Below are positions 46,547 through 54,552 of a DNA stretch of 64,000 nucleotides, in pieces. The DNA is taken from contig MKSF01000012.1 of NCBI GenBank assembly GCA_001897155.1, forward strand, positions 1-64,000, read 5' to 3'. The notes beneath the pieces were generated by a model, which ran no database searches, was not told where the DNA came from, and saw only the letters and a program-made list of their open reading frames with translations. This DNA comes from Bacteroidetes bacterium 47-18. GTDB lineage: Bacteria > Bacteroidota > Bacteroidia > Chitinophagales > Chitinophagaceae. Positions within the stretch are counted from its first letter, which is position 1; every line of letters begins with the position of its first letter. The translations under genes were made by a program, and so were the position numbers.

Positions 46547-47392
46547 TTAGTAGTCGGCTGCGTCTTCCAGGATCAGCTCAGACAAGGCCGTTTCCAGTTG
46601 CGCATCGCTCGGAGCTATACCGTGCCATTCATGCGTACCCTGCATAAAGGAAACACCATAACCCATTTCGGTATGCATCAGTATACAGATAGGCCTGCCT
46701 TTTCCTACGAAAGAGCGGGCCAGCTCCAGGGTCTCCAGGACATTCTCCATATCATTACCATTCTTCATCTCCAGCACTTCCCAGCCAAAAGCCCTGAACT
46801 TAGCGTTCAGATCACCAAGATCCATTACCTGGGCGGTAGGGCCGTCTATCTGCTGGCGGTTGACATCTATGGTAGCGATCAGGTTATCCACCTTATGATG
46901 CGCGGCAAACATGATAGCCTCCCAGTTCTGTCCTTCCTGCAGCTCTCCGTCACCGTGAAGGGAGTATACGATACGGCTGTCGTTATTCAGCTTTTTCGCT
47001 TTTGCCGCACCGGCCGCCACGCTCATACCCTGTCCCAGGGAACCGGAAGCGATCCTCACACCGGGCAGGTGCTCGTGGGTGGCAGGATGCCCCTGTAAAC
47101 GGGAATTCAGCTTCCTGAAAGTAGACAGCTCACTTACCGGGAAATAGCCGCTCCTGGCCAGCACACTGTAAAATACCGGGGAAATATGACCGTTCGACAG
47201 GAAGAAAAGATCTTCTCCTATACCATCCATATTAAAGGCAGGGTCGTGCTTCATCACCTTGAAATAAAGCGCGGTGAGCAGGTCCGTACAGCCAAGAGAA
47301 CCGCCGGGGTGCCCGCTTTGTACGCCATGTACCATTTTCACAACGTCCCTGCGTACCTGGATGGCCATGTTTTTTAATTGTTGTAGTTCCAT
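46547..47392 (-). CDS. Transketolase, N-terminal (TPP-binding) subunit
   Basis: 281 residues from the ATG at 47392; the open frame upstream to 47443 includes the promoter and is not coding. It holds the first half of transketolase only: HGVQSGHPGGSLGCTDLL, SNGHISPVFY, the thiamine diphosphate motif GDGELQEGQNWE with VDNLIATIDVNRQQIDG, and KGRPICILMHTEMGYGV. Transketolase moves two-carbon units in the pentose phosphate pathway. The C-terminal pyrimidine-binding subunit must be a separate gene, and it is not next to it here. Confidence 0.93.
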   Translation of the reverse strand: MELQQLKNMAIQVRRDVVKMVHGVQSGHPGGSLGCTDLLTALYFKVMKHDPAFNMDGIGEDLFFLSNGHISPVFYSVLARSGYFPVSELSTFRKLNSRLQGHPATHEHLPGVRIASGSLGQGMSVAAGAAKAKKLNNDSRIVYSLHGDGELQEGQNWEAIMFAAHHKVDNLIATIDVNRQQIDGPTAQVMDLGDLNAKFRAFGWEVLEMKNGNDMENVLETLELARSFVGKGRPICILMHTEMGYGVSFMQGTHEWHGIAPSDAQLETALSELILEDAADY

Positions 47393-47430
47393 TTGATAGA
47401 AGAATTGGAAAGCTATAGTATTTGTGCAGG

Positions 47431-47461
47431 CAAAATTATCCATTTATTCCTTTGCATCAAA
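47431..47461 (-). promoter_or_regulatory. Promoter of the transketolase subunit gene
   Basis: On the minus strand TTTG (47458-47461), 19 bases, TAATTTTG (47431-47438); exact consensus. Leader about 32 bases, which supports the start at 47392. Confidence 0.82.
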
Positions 47462-47492
47462 GTCCTATATAATATTGTTTTGATATTAATAT

Positions 47493-47522
47493 AAAAGGAC
47501 GCAACGAAAAATCATTGCGTCC
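47493..47522 (-). terminator. Terminator of the Nfu gene
   Basis: GGACGCAA (47497-47504) with TTGCGTCC (47515-47522), followed on the minus strand by TTTT. Confidence 0.8.
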
Positions 47523-47554
47523 GGGTTTATGATACCATTTTAATAATAAAATAC

Positions 47555-48139
47555 TTATTCAGCCTCTGCCACCACTTCCTTTACTTCCGGGATCATCCGT
47601 TTCATCATACCTTCGATGCCCGATTTCAGGGTCACCATGGAAGACGGGCACCCGGAACAGCTACCCTGTAACATGAGCTTTACCACCCCGTCATCATAGC
47701 CGCGGAAGCTGATAGCGCCGCCGTCCATTTCAACTGCGGGCTTCACATAGTTTTCCAGCATTTCCTTGATGCGGGTCACCACATCTTTATCGCTGTCATT
47801 GATAAGGATCTCATCCTCTTTCTTCTCCGGCACCAGCTCTTCTATAATGACCTGCTTGCCTTCTTCCAGGTAGGCTTTCAGGAATTGTCTCACCGTCGGG
47901 ATGATCTCCTCCCACAGCGCCTCGGGGCTTTTGGTGAGGGTCACAAAGTTACTGGCGATAAACACGCCGCGAACAAAGGGAAAGCCGAATAATTCCTGCG
48001 CCAGCGGAGAAGGTTCCGTCTGGTCCTGCTCTGTAAAATCAATGCTCTTCCCGGGATAGAGCAATTTGTTGGCCACGAATTTCATGGTTTCCGGGTTAGG
48101 GGTCATTTCCGTATATATGCTGACGATCATGCTGGACAT
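47555..48139 (-). CDS. Nfu-type iron-sulfur cluster carrier
   Basis: 194 residues. N-terminal Nfu domain (MTPNPETMKFVANKLL...FGFPFVRGVFIASNFVTLTK), then a C-terminal NifU-like domain with the cluster-binding CSGCPSS and the flanking EMDGGAISFRGYDDGVVKLML. It carries [4Fe-4S] clusters to apo-proteins in the cytoplasm. A second ATG three codons in is an alternative start. Confidence 0.95.
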   Translation of the reverse strand: MSSMIVSIYTEMTPNPETMKFVANKLLYPGKSIDFTEQDQTEPSPLAQELFGFPFVRGVFIASNFVTLTKSPEALWEEIIPTVRQFLKAYLEEGKQVIIEELVPEKKEDEILINDSDKDVVTRIKEMLENYVKPAVEMDGGAISFRGYDDGVVKLMLQGSCSGCPSSMVTLKSGIEGMMKRMIPEVKEVVAEAE

Positions 48140-48323
48140 AATGCAAATAGTTTGTTTGTTAGCGTATGATAAGCCGAATATCTTATATTATATTACAAAA
48201 CTTATGATGCAAAGATACGGATTTTTAGCCGCAACGAAGTAGATATTAGCAATAGCAGGTTAGAAAATAACGATAATGTGACAATTTTTGCTGTTAATTT
48301 TTCATAATAAAATTAACCGTCTC

Positions 48324-48354
48324 TTTGCATTTTAAACAGGACATAGTACCTTTG
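48324..48354 (+). promoter_or_regulatory. Promoter of the methionine leader operon
   Basis: TTTG (48324-48327), 19 bases, TACCTTTG (48347-48354): exact consensus. The transcript should start near 48360, giving a leader of about 200 bases. Confidence 0.88.
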
Positions 48355-48387
48355 TGCCGATCCAGCGTGATCAGACTGTCAAAAATT

Positions 48388-48429
48388 ATGAAATATATGT
48401 ATCCAGATATGCCGGTAATGATGTGGTAA
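48388..48429 (+). CDS. Methionine-rich leader peptide (13 codons)
   Basis: ATG to TAA encodes MKYMYPDMPVMMW: five of thirteen residues are Met, including two adjacent codons right before the end. It lies about 28 bases after the predicted transcription start and 53 bases before an attenuator hairpin, in front of a methionine/cysteine biosynthesis operon. No strong Shine-Dalgarno, which is normal for the phylum. The role is to measure charged tRNA-Met (inferred). Confidence 0.72.
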   Translation: MKYMYPDMPVMMW

Positions 48430-48558
48430 CAGCCGCAGGTTTCTAGATATTATACATTTCAATGTTTATAAAAAAATCAAGAACCTGCCCGATGGCAGGT
48501 TTTTTTAAATCCCGGCCGGAAAACCGGAGCGGGGTAACTGTTTAAAAACTATATAAAA
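48430..48558 (+). promoter_or_regulatory. Attenuator leader: antiterminator and terminator region
   Basis: GCAGGTT (48435-48441), six bases after the leader stop, is complementary to the 5' arm AACCTGC (48482-48488) of the terminator, so two exclusive structures can form. A ribosome that reaches the stop codon would cover GCAGGTT and leave the terminator free (off when Met is plentiful); a ribosome stalled at the early Met codons would leave it free to pair (on). The terminator is followed by a second GC-rich hairpin near 48511-48534. Confidence 0.7.
48482..48506 (+). terminator. Attenuator terminator
   Basis: AACCTGCC (48482-48489), loop CGAT, GGCAGGTT (48494-48501), then a T run to 48506. 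Rho-independent type, 52 bases before the first enzyme gene in the same transcript. Confidence 0.9.
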
Positions 48559-49737
48559 ATGTCTATTCAACTCCAGACCCTCCTGGCGAACATTCCCCTG
48601 TACGCCGGACTGACCGATGCCTATGGTGCCACGCACCTCCCTGTGTACAACACTGCCACCTACGACCTTAAACGGCAGCAGGATACCGAAAAAACCTATG
48701 ATTATTCCCGGAGCGACAACCCCACGCGCAACGCGCTGGAAAAAGTCTTTGCCCTGGCGGAAGAAGGCGCTTCCTGCACCTGTGTCAACAGCGGGCTTGC
48801 CGCAATAAAGCTCCTCATTGAAGCCGCCACCCGGGCCAACGATACCATACTGGTAGAGAAAAACTGCTACGGGGGTACTTTCCGCATGCTGAAGATCGCG
48901 CTGGAACAGTTCAATATACAGACCCTGTACGTGGATTTTACACAGGAGGACGCTGTGGAAGCCCATTTAAAAAACCATGACGTCCGGCTTGTATGGTGTG
49001 AATCACCCACCAATCCCAACCTGAAAATCATTGACCTGGTCCGCATAGCTGCCTTATGCAGGCAGTACGACGCTTTACTGGCCGTGGACAACAGCATGGC
49101 CACCTTTGCCAGCCAGCAGCCTTTACTGGCAGGCGCTGATTTTTCCATCTTTTCCTCCACCAAGTTCATATCCGGCCACGGCAGCGTCACTGCCGGCGCC
49201 GTAGTGAGTAAAACGCCTGAATGGGGTGAAAGGATCGCTTACCTGTCCAATGCCTACGGGCTGGCGCAATCGCCTTTTGACTGCTACCTGGTATCCCTCG
49301 GTCTTCCTACGCTGATACAACGTATGAAAGCACAGGAGCAGAGCGCGCTGCAGCTTGCCCGGTACCTGGAGCAGCAGGACTGGGTGGAGACCGTATTATT
49401 CCCCGGTCTCCCTTCGCACCCGCAATACGACCTGGCGACAGCGCAGTTACGGATCATACCATCCATCATATCAGTAACGCTCCGGGAGGCAGGTATGGTA
49501 AGCGGTATCGTCCGGAATCTCAGGCTCTTCGGGCAAAAAGTCTCCTTCGGGTGCGCGGACTCCCGCATAGAGCTGCCGGCTGATATGAGCCACGCATCCT
49601 TGTCTGAAGCAGAGTTGAACGCGCATGGGCTCAGCCGGAGGCTCATACGCCTGTCCGTAGGCCTGGAAGACAGCCGGGACCTGATCAGGGATTTTGAGAA
49701 TGCCGTTAAATTATGTGCCATATGCGAAGTCTGTTAA
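48559..49737 (+). CDS. Cys/Met metabolism PLP enzyme (cystathionine gamma-synthase/lyase type)
   Basis: 392 residues. Fold-type I transsulfuration enzyme: YSRSDNPTRNALE (phosphate-binding), NSGLAAIKLLI, ESPTNPNLKIID, DNSMATFASQQPL, and the PLP lysine in SSTKFISGHGSV at about residue 200, closing with RLSVGLED. Members make or break cystathionine or add sulfide to activated homoserine. The methionine leader in front argues for methionine synthesis. The following gene overlaps its end by 16 bases. Confidence 0.9.
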   Translation: MSIQLQTLLANIPLYAGLTDAYGATHLPVYNTATYDLKRQQDTEKTYDYSRSDNPTRNALEKVFALAEEGASCTCVNSGLAAIKLLIEAATRANDTILVEKNCYGGTFRMLKIALEQFNIQTLYVDFTQEDAVEAHLKNHDVRLVWCESPTNPNLKIIDLVRIAALCRQYDALLAVDNSMATFASQQPLLAGADFSIFSSTKFISGHGSVTAGAVVSKTPEWGERIAYLSNAYGLAQSPFDCYLVSLGLPTLIQRMKAQEQSALQLARYLEQQDWVETVLFPGLPSHPQYDLATAQLRIIPSIISVTLREAGMVSGIVRNLRLFGQKVSFGCADSRIELPADMSHASLSEAELNAHGLSRRLIRLSVGLEDSRDLIRDFENAVKLCAICEVC

Positions 49738-51203
49738 AGCACATCCCCGCCGGCAGCAGCATTCCCCTTAATAACCCGTTTGCAGTGTCCGTATCGCTGC
49801 CCACCTTGTCGGACGTTATCAAATATGAAGAAGGGGATGCGGCATTCCTGGAAAGCATGGAGACCGGCTACCCGCGTTTCTTCACTCACAGGTATGTAAG
49901 GCTGTACCTGCAACATATACGGGAGCAGCACCGGGTACCGGAAGACCGGCAACTGATCCCCGTCAACAGCTATAACGCCGTATGCCGGGTGGAAGAGCTG
50001 CTGGGCAGTCCGGTAGCGCATATCCGGGCAGGCAACTGGTATTGTATCGTTACCGCACAGGATGACCCGGATGCCGGCCGGATCAGGCATATCATACGGA
50101 ATTGCGGGTTCCTGATCAGCAGCAGGGCGCTGGCCGTTTACCTGCATGAGCTGCATATCCTGCCGCAGCTTTACCACGAAGATACTGCTCCTTATGACCA
50201 GGGCGAAACGATCATCAGGGAAGTGCTGGCCTCCTCTTACCAGACCCAGCCGGAGCATGTGCTGCTGACCAATTCAGGGATGAACGCGCTGTATGCCGGT
50301 ATCAGGGCGCTGTGCGAAAAAGCTGCCGGTAAGCGGCAGATCGTAAGAATGGGACACTGCTATATAGATACGCTGGAGCTGCTGGAAAGATGCGCATCGT
50401 CCGTATATGTGCATAAAGACATTCATGATCTCCAGGAACTGGAACTCTATCTGCAGCAGCATGCACAGCATATCGCGCTGGTATTCATCGAATCGGTCAG
50501 CAATCCTTTATTGCAGGTAGCGGACCTCCCGGCCCTGTACAGGCTGTGCCGGCAGTTTGATATCCCGCTGCTGGTAGATGCCACCTTCTCTTCCGGCTTT
50601 ATCACTACCGTATATCAGCACGCGGATGTAATAGTGGAAAGCCTGACCAAGTTCGCATCGGGCCACGCCGATATGCTTGCAGGCAGCATTGTTACGGTCA
50701 ACACGGATGTGCTGACCATTGCGGATTGCCTGCCTTACAGGGAAGCTCCTGCTATTTACGATACGGCACGGCTGGCACTGGAGATAAAAGATTACAGGAG
50801 CAGGCTGGAAAAGGTCTCTCATAATACGAAATTGCTGACAACCTATTTCCGGCAGTTCAGCCATATCATAGAAAGCATTTATGTGGCTTCCGGCAGCGAT
50901 GCCTACGCCCGCATCCGTAAAGATGCACTGGAGCCTGGCCTGATATCCCTGGTCTTCAGGGACGACCTGAGCCTGTATTACGACCGGCTGCCGGTCGCCA
51001 AAGGACCCAGCCTGGGCACGGATTTCACGCTCGTGATGCCTTATGTGTACCTGGCCCATTATGAAGCCTGCAAGAATGAAAAGGCCTATGCGGAGCTTTT
51101 ACAGGCCGGCCTCAATAAAAATATGATCCGTATTTCCGTCGGTACAGAACCCATTGAGGAGATTACCGGAGCTTTCGATGCAGTGCTGACAAATCCTGGC
51201 TGA
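49722..51203 (+). CDS. Second, N-terminally enlarged Cys/Met metabolism PLP enzyme
   Basis: 493 residues from the ATG at 49722. Homologous to the preceding protein, with NSGMNALYAGI, ESVSNPLLQVADL, DATFSSGFITT and the PLP lysine in ESLTKFASGHADML. It is about 100 residues longer: the N-terminal YPRFFTHRYVR motif, in place of the usual Y-x-R-x2-N-P-T, is separated from the SGM motif by an extra segment (AVCRVEELLGSPVAHIRAG). The overlap with the first gene suggests coupled translation and a hetero-oligomer or two-step pathway. Substrate unknown. Confidence 0.85.
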   Translation: MRSLLKHIPAGSSIPLNNPFAVSVSLPTLSDVIKYEEGDAAFLESMETGYPRFFTHRYVRLYLQHIREQHRVPEDRQLIPVNSYNAVCRVEELLGSPVAHIRAGNWYCIVTAQDDPDAGRIRHIIRNCGFLISSRALAVYLHELHILPQLYHEDTAPYDQGETIIREVLASSYQTQPEHVLLTNSGMNALYAGIRALCEKAAGKRQIVRMGHCYIDTLELLERCASSVYVHKDIHDLQELELYLQQHAQHIALVFIESVSNPLLQVADLPALYRLCRQFDIPLLVDATFSSGFITTVYQHADVIVESLTKFASGHADMLAGSIVTVNTDVLTIADCLPYREAPAIYDTARLALEIKDYRSRLEKVSHNTKLLTTYFRQFSHIIESIYVASGSDAYARIRKDALEPGLISLVFRDDLSLYYDRLPVAKGPSLGTDFTLVMPYVYLAHYEACKNEKAYAELLQAGLNKNMIRISVGTEPIEEITGAFDAVLTNPG

Positions 51204-51279
51204 CACGATGCAGATGCCTATATGATCGCTTTGTTGCTTACATATAGATAGTCCGTTAAAAAATGGTCGTCTAATAGTC

Positions 51280-51319
51280 AACCATCCCGTCACATGGAAT
51301 TCCATATGACAGGGTGGTT
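51280..51319. terminator. Palindromic terminator between convergent genes
   Basis: A 40-base near-perfect palindrome (AACCATCCCGTCA arm against TGACAGGGTGGTT, EcoRI-like centre GGAATTCC). It resembles the repeat-bearing terminator at 28932 in its outer arm sequence. Confidence 0.75.
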
Positions 51320-51330
51320 ATGTGTACCCG

Positions 51331-51415
51331 TCACATTTCGACAGGACTCAATGTGACAAAACAAGCTCAATATGACACGACAGAGCTAAATGTAACACGA
51401 CAAGCTCCATGCGGC
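51331..51415. repeat. Dispersed palindromic repeat array
   Basis: TCACATT-N11/12-AATGTGA (51331-51356) followed by three degenerate reiterations (CAAGCTCAATATGACA and similar). Same family as 268, 589, 710 and 28885. Confidence 0.8.
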
Positions 51416-51455
51416 AATAAAAAGAGGCCTTTCAGACAGCGTCCGCCGTTGTAGC

Positions 51456-54400
51456 TTACGCATTGCTTTTCCTGTAGGCATAGTAAAATACTACAGGCAA
51501 TATGGAAAAAGAGAGCACCAGGCATATCAGCAATCCGCCCACGATCATTATGGCCAGGGGCTTCTGGATCTCAGAGCCCATACCGGTGGATAAGGCAGCA
51601 GGCAGCAATCCCATAGCGCCCATGAGCGCTATCATCACCACGGGTCGTATCCTGCTCCTCACACCCTGCTCAATAGCTTTCATCAGTCCTGCCTTTTTCC
51701 TGAGATTGTCCCGGATGACCCCTATCAGCACAATACCGTCTATCGTTGCCACGCCGAACAGGATAATAAAGCCTATACCCGCGGAGATGCCGAAAATAGT
51801 ATTGGTGAGCCACAGGGAAATGAAGCCGCCGATGAAGGCAAACGGCAGGGTAAGCGAAGCGATGACCGTATCTTTGATATTGCCGAAATTGAAGTACAGC
51901 AGCACCAGGATAAGCGCCAGTGAGATCGGGATAACGAGCGCCAGCTGTGCGGTCGCCCTTTCCTTGCTCTCAAACTCACCCGCCCACTCCATATGGTTTT
52001 CTTTGGGCAGCTGCACTTCCCTGGCAACCGTTTTTTTTGCCTCCGTGATGGTGCTGCCCAGATCCCTGCCTTCAATGCTGAACCCCACGCCTATATACCT
52101 GCTGTTGCCTTCCCGGTAAATAAAGGCCGGGCCTGTCTGGTAACCGATAGTGGCGATCTCCTGCAGCGGTACGTTTTGCCCGTTGGCAGCAGGAATGAGG
52201 ATATTGCCTATCTCTTCCGGCGTATTACGGTAAGACTCCTGGAAACGCAGCACGACATCGAACATCCGGTCATTCTCATAAAAAGAGGTGGCCGCCTGCC
52301 CGCCTATGGTCATCGCGATAACGGCCTGCGCATCGGCGGTGGTGACACCGTATTTGGACATTTTGGAATCATGGAGCTGAATACGGAGCTCTGGCAGTCC
52401 TATGTTCTTGTACACATTGATATCGGTTATACCTCTTACTTTGCCTATCGCTCCCGCTACTTTACCGGCGTATTTCTCCAGGTCATACAGGTCATCGCCG
52501 AATATTTTTATAACCAGGGAGCTTTTCACCCCTGCAACAAATTCCTCCACATTGTCCTGTATAGGCTGGCTGAACCCGAAATTGATGCCCGGGTATTGAG
52601 AGAGCTGCTCCCGCATTTCCTGCACAATGGTCTCCTTGGAAACTTTCCGCTTCCAGGTATCCTTATCTTTCAGCTGCACATTGAATTCTATGTTGAAAAA
52701 GCCTGTAGGGTCCGTACCGTCATTGGGCCTTCCCGTCTGTGTGAAGATATAGGCTATCTCATCAAATTTACCCATCAGCATCTCTTTCATCTCGCCTGTC
52801 AGCCTGGTGGATTCCTTAAGGTTCACGCTGTTAGGCAAGGTCGCGCGGATATAGATGGCACCTTCATTCAGCCGGGGGAGGAATTCAGAACCGTAATGCA
52901 TGAATTTAACGATACATAATGCCAGTATGCCTATGAATATCCCGATAGTAGCCTTCTTATACCTGAATGCGGTGGTGTACAGGCCGTAAATGGTTTTTGT
53001 AAAGAACCGGGTCACCACATTCTCCTTTTCCTCGATATTCCTGGTAAGCAGCAGCTTACACATTGCTGGGACATAGGTCAGGCTCAGCAGCAGGGAACCC
53101 AGCAGCGCATACCCCAGCGTAAAGGCCAGCGGGCGGAACATCTTGCCCTCCACCTTCTGGAAGGAGAATATAGGCATCAGCGCCACGATAAGGATCAGTA
53201 AAGCGAAAAAGATGTAGGAAGCGACACTCCCGGCGCTCTTTTTTATGATGCCTACCTTACTGATCCGGGCGAACTTTTCCTGGCCCAGCTTATGGGCGTG
53301 ATGGGCCAGCGCCACGAAGACCGTCTCCACGATCACCAGCGTACCCTCCAGCAGCAGGCCAAAGTCCAGCGAGCCCATAGATATCAGGTTGGCGGGCAGA
53401 CCCTGTATCTTCAGCATGATGATGGCAAACAGGAAAGCGAGCGGTATCACTGAAGCCACGATAAGGGAGGATTTCAGGTTATTCAGGAATATAAATACGA
53501 TAATGGAGACCAGGATGATGCCCTCCACCAGGTTCTTGGAAACCGTGTGCACCGTATTATCCACCAGGTGGGTCCTGTCTACAATAGGAACGATCTGTAT
53601 ATTGGCTGGCAATACCCGGCTGTTCAGCTCTTCGATCTTAGCCTTCAGCTTCTCAATGACCGCAGACGGGTTCTCCCCTCTCAGCATGATCACGATGCCT
53701 TCCACCAGGTCATTCTCCTTATTATAGCCTACCTGTCCCAGCCGGGGCTTATTGGACACCACGACCTCTGCCACATTCTTTATCAGGATAGGCGTGGAGC
53801 CGTTAAGGGTAATGGTAATATTCTCAATATCATCAATGCTTTCCAGCAGACCGACACCCCGGACCACATACGCCTGATTCCCCTGCTCTATGACATCTCC
53901 TCCCACATTGATATTAGATTTGGATACTGCTTCATATACATCCAGCGGCGTGAGGCTGTAGTTCTTCAGCTCCGTGGGATTGATACGTATCTCGTATATC
54001 TTTTCCTCCCCGCCGAAGCTGATGATATCCGCGATACCCGGAACGCTCAGCAGCTCCCGCTCTATCACCCAGTCCTGTATGGCAGCGACCTCCTTAATAG
54101 GAAGGTCGCTTTTGAGTATATAGCGGAATATCTCGCCGGTAGCCCCGGACGGAGGCTCGATAGCGGCTTCCGCCCCTTCCGGCAGCGATACGCCGCCCAG
54201 CTTATTGGACACGTATTGCTGGGCATAAAAATCATCCACATTGTCTTCGAACTGCACCGTTACCACGGACAGGCCGAAAAGGGATATGGAACGGATCACC
54301 GATTTCCGGGGGATGGTATTCATGACCTTGGAGATGGGCAGGGTTACCAGCTTCTCCATTTCCTCGGCGCTCCTGCCCGGCCATTGCGTGATGATCCTGG

Positions 54401-54548
54401 CACGGGTATTGGTCACATCGGGAAAGGCTTCAATGGGAGTATGCTTAAGACTGTAGATACCCGCAATCAGCAGCCCTACCGTAGCCAGTATGATGAGATA
54501 GGCATTCTTAAGGGAAAACGCAACTATTTTCTGAACAAACTTCTGCAT
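51456..54548 (-). CDS. Heavy-metal RND efflux pump (CusA/CzcA family)
   Basis: 1030 residues, the size of CzcA/CusA. An inner-membrane proton-driven pump with 12 membrane spans and two large periplasmic loops; it would export metal ions such as Co, Zn, Cd or Cu/Ag with the adaptor and TolC-like genes next to it. The helix-4 proton-relay motif is SLDFGLLLEGTLVIVETVF, where the classical family has DFG-x2-VDG-x4-VEN: the first Asp and last Glu are kept, the middle Asp is Glu. It starts four bases after the adaptor gene, so the operon is tight. Confidence 0.93.
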   Translation of the reverse strand: MQKFVQKIVAFSLKNAYLIILATVGLLIAGIYSLKHTPIEAFPDVTNTRARIITQWPGRSAEEMEKLVTLPISKVMNTIPRKSVIRSISLFGLSVVTVQFEDNVDDFYAQQYVSNKLGGVSLPEGAEAAIEPPSGATGEIFRYILKSDLPIKEVAAIQDWVIERELLSVPGIADIISFGGEEKIYEIRINPTELKNYSLTPLDVYEAVSKSNINVGGDVIEQGNQAYVVRGVGLLESIDDIENITITLNGSTPILIKNVAEVVVSNKPRLGQVGYNKENDLVEGIVIMLRGENPSAVIEKLKAKIEELNSRVLPANIQIVPIVDRTHLVDNTVHTVSKNLVEGIILVSIIVFIFLNNLKSSLIVASVIPLAFLFAIIMLKIQGLPANLISMGSLDFGLLLEGTLVIVETVFVALAHHAHKLGQEKFARISKVGIIKKSAGSVASYIFFALLILIVALMPIFSFQKVEGKMFRPLAFTLGYALLGSLLLSLTYVPAMCKLLLTRNIEEKENVVTRFFTKTIYGLYTTAFRYKKATIGIFIGILALCIVKFMHYGSEFLPRLNEGAIYIRATLPNSVNLKESTRLTGEMKEMLMGKFDEIAYIFTQTGRPNDGTDPTGFFNIEFNVQLKDKDTWKRKVSKETIVQEMREQLSQYPGINFGFSQPIQDNVEEFVAGVKSSLVIKIFGDDLYDLEKYAGKVAGAIGKVRGITDINVYKNIGLPELRIQLHDSKMSKYGVTTADAQAVIAMTIGGQAATSFYENDRMFDVVLRFQESYRNTPEEIGNILIPAANGQNVPLQEIATIGYQTGPAFIYREGNSRYIGVGFSIEGRDLGSTITEAKKTVAREVQLPKENHMEWAGEFESKERATAQLALVIPISLALILVLLYFNFGNIKDTVIASLTLPFAFIGGFISLWLTNTIFGISAGIGFIILFGVATIDGIVLIGVIRDNLRKKAGLMKAIEQGVRSRIRPVVMIALMGAMGLLPAALSTGMGSEIQKPLAIMIVGGLLICLVLSFSILPVVFYYAYRKSNA

Positions 54549-54552
54549 GCGA

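Noticed and set aside
48361-48558. SAM or other riboswitch in the methionine operon leader
   Set aside because: No SAM-I or SAM-II consensus core found; the leader ORF and two-state hairpin explain the region.
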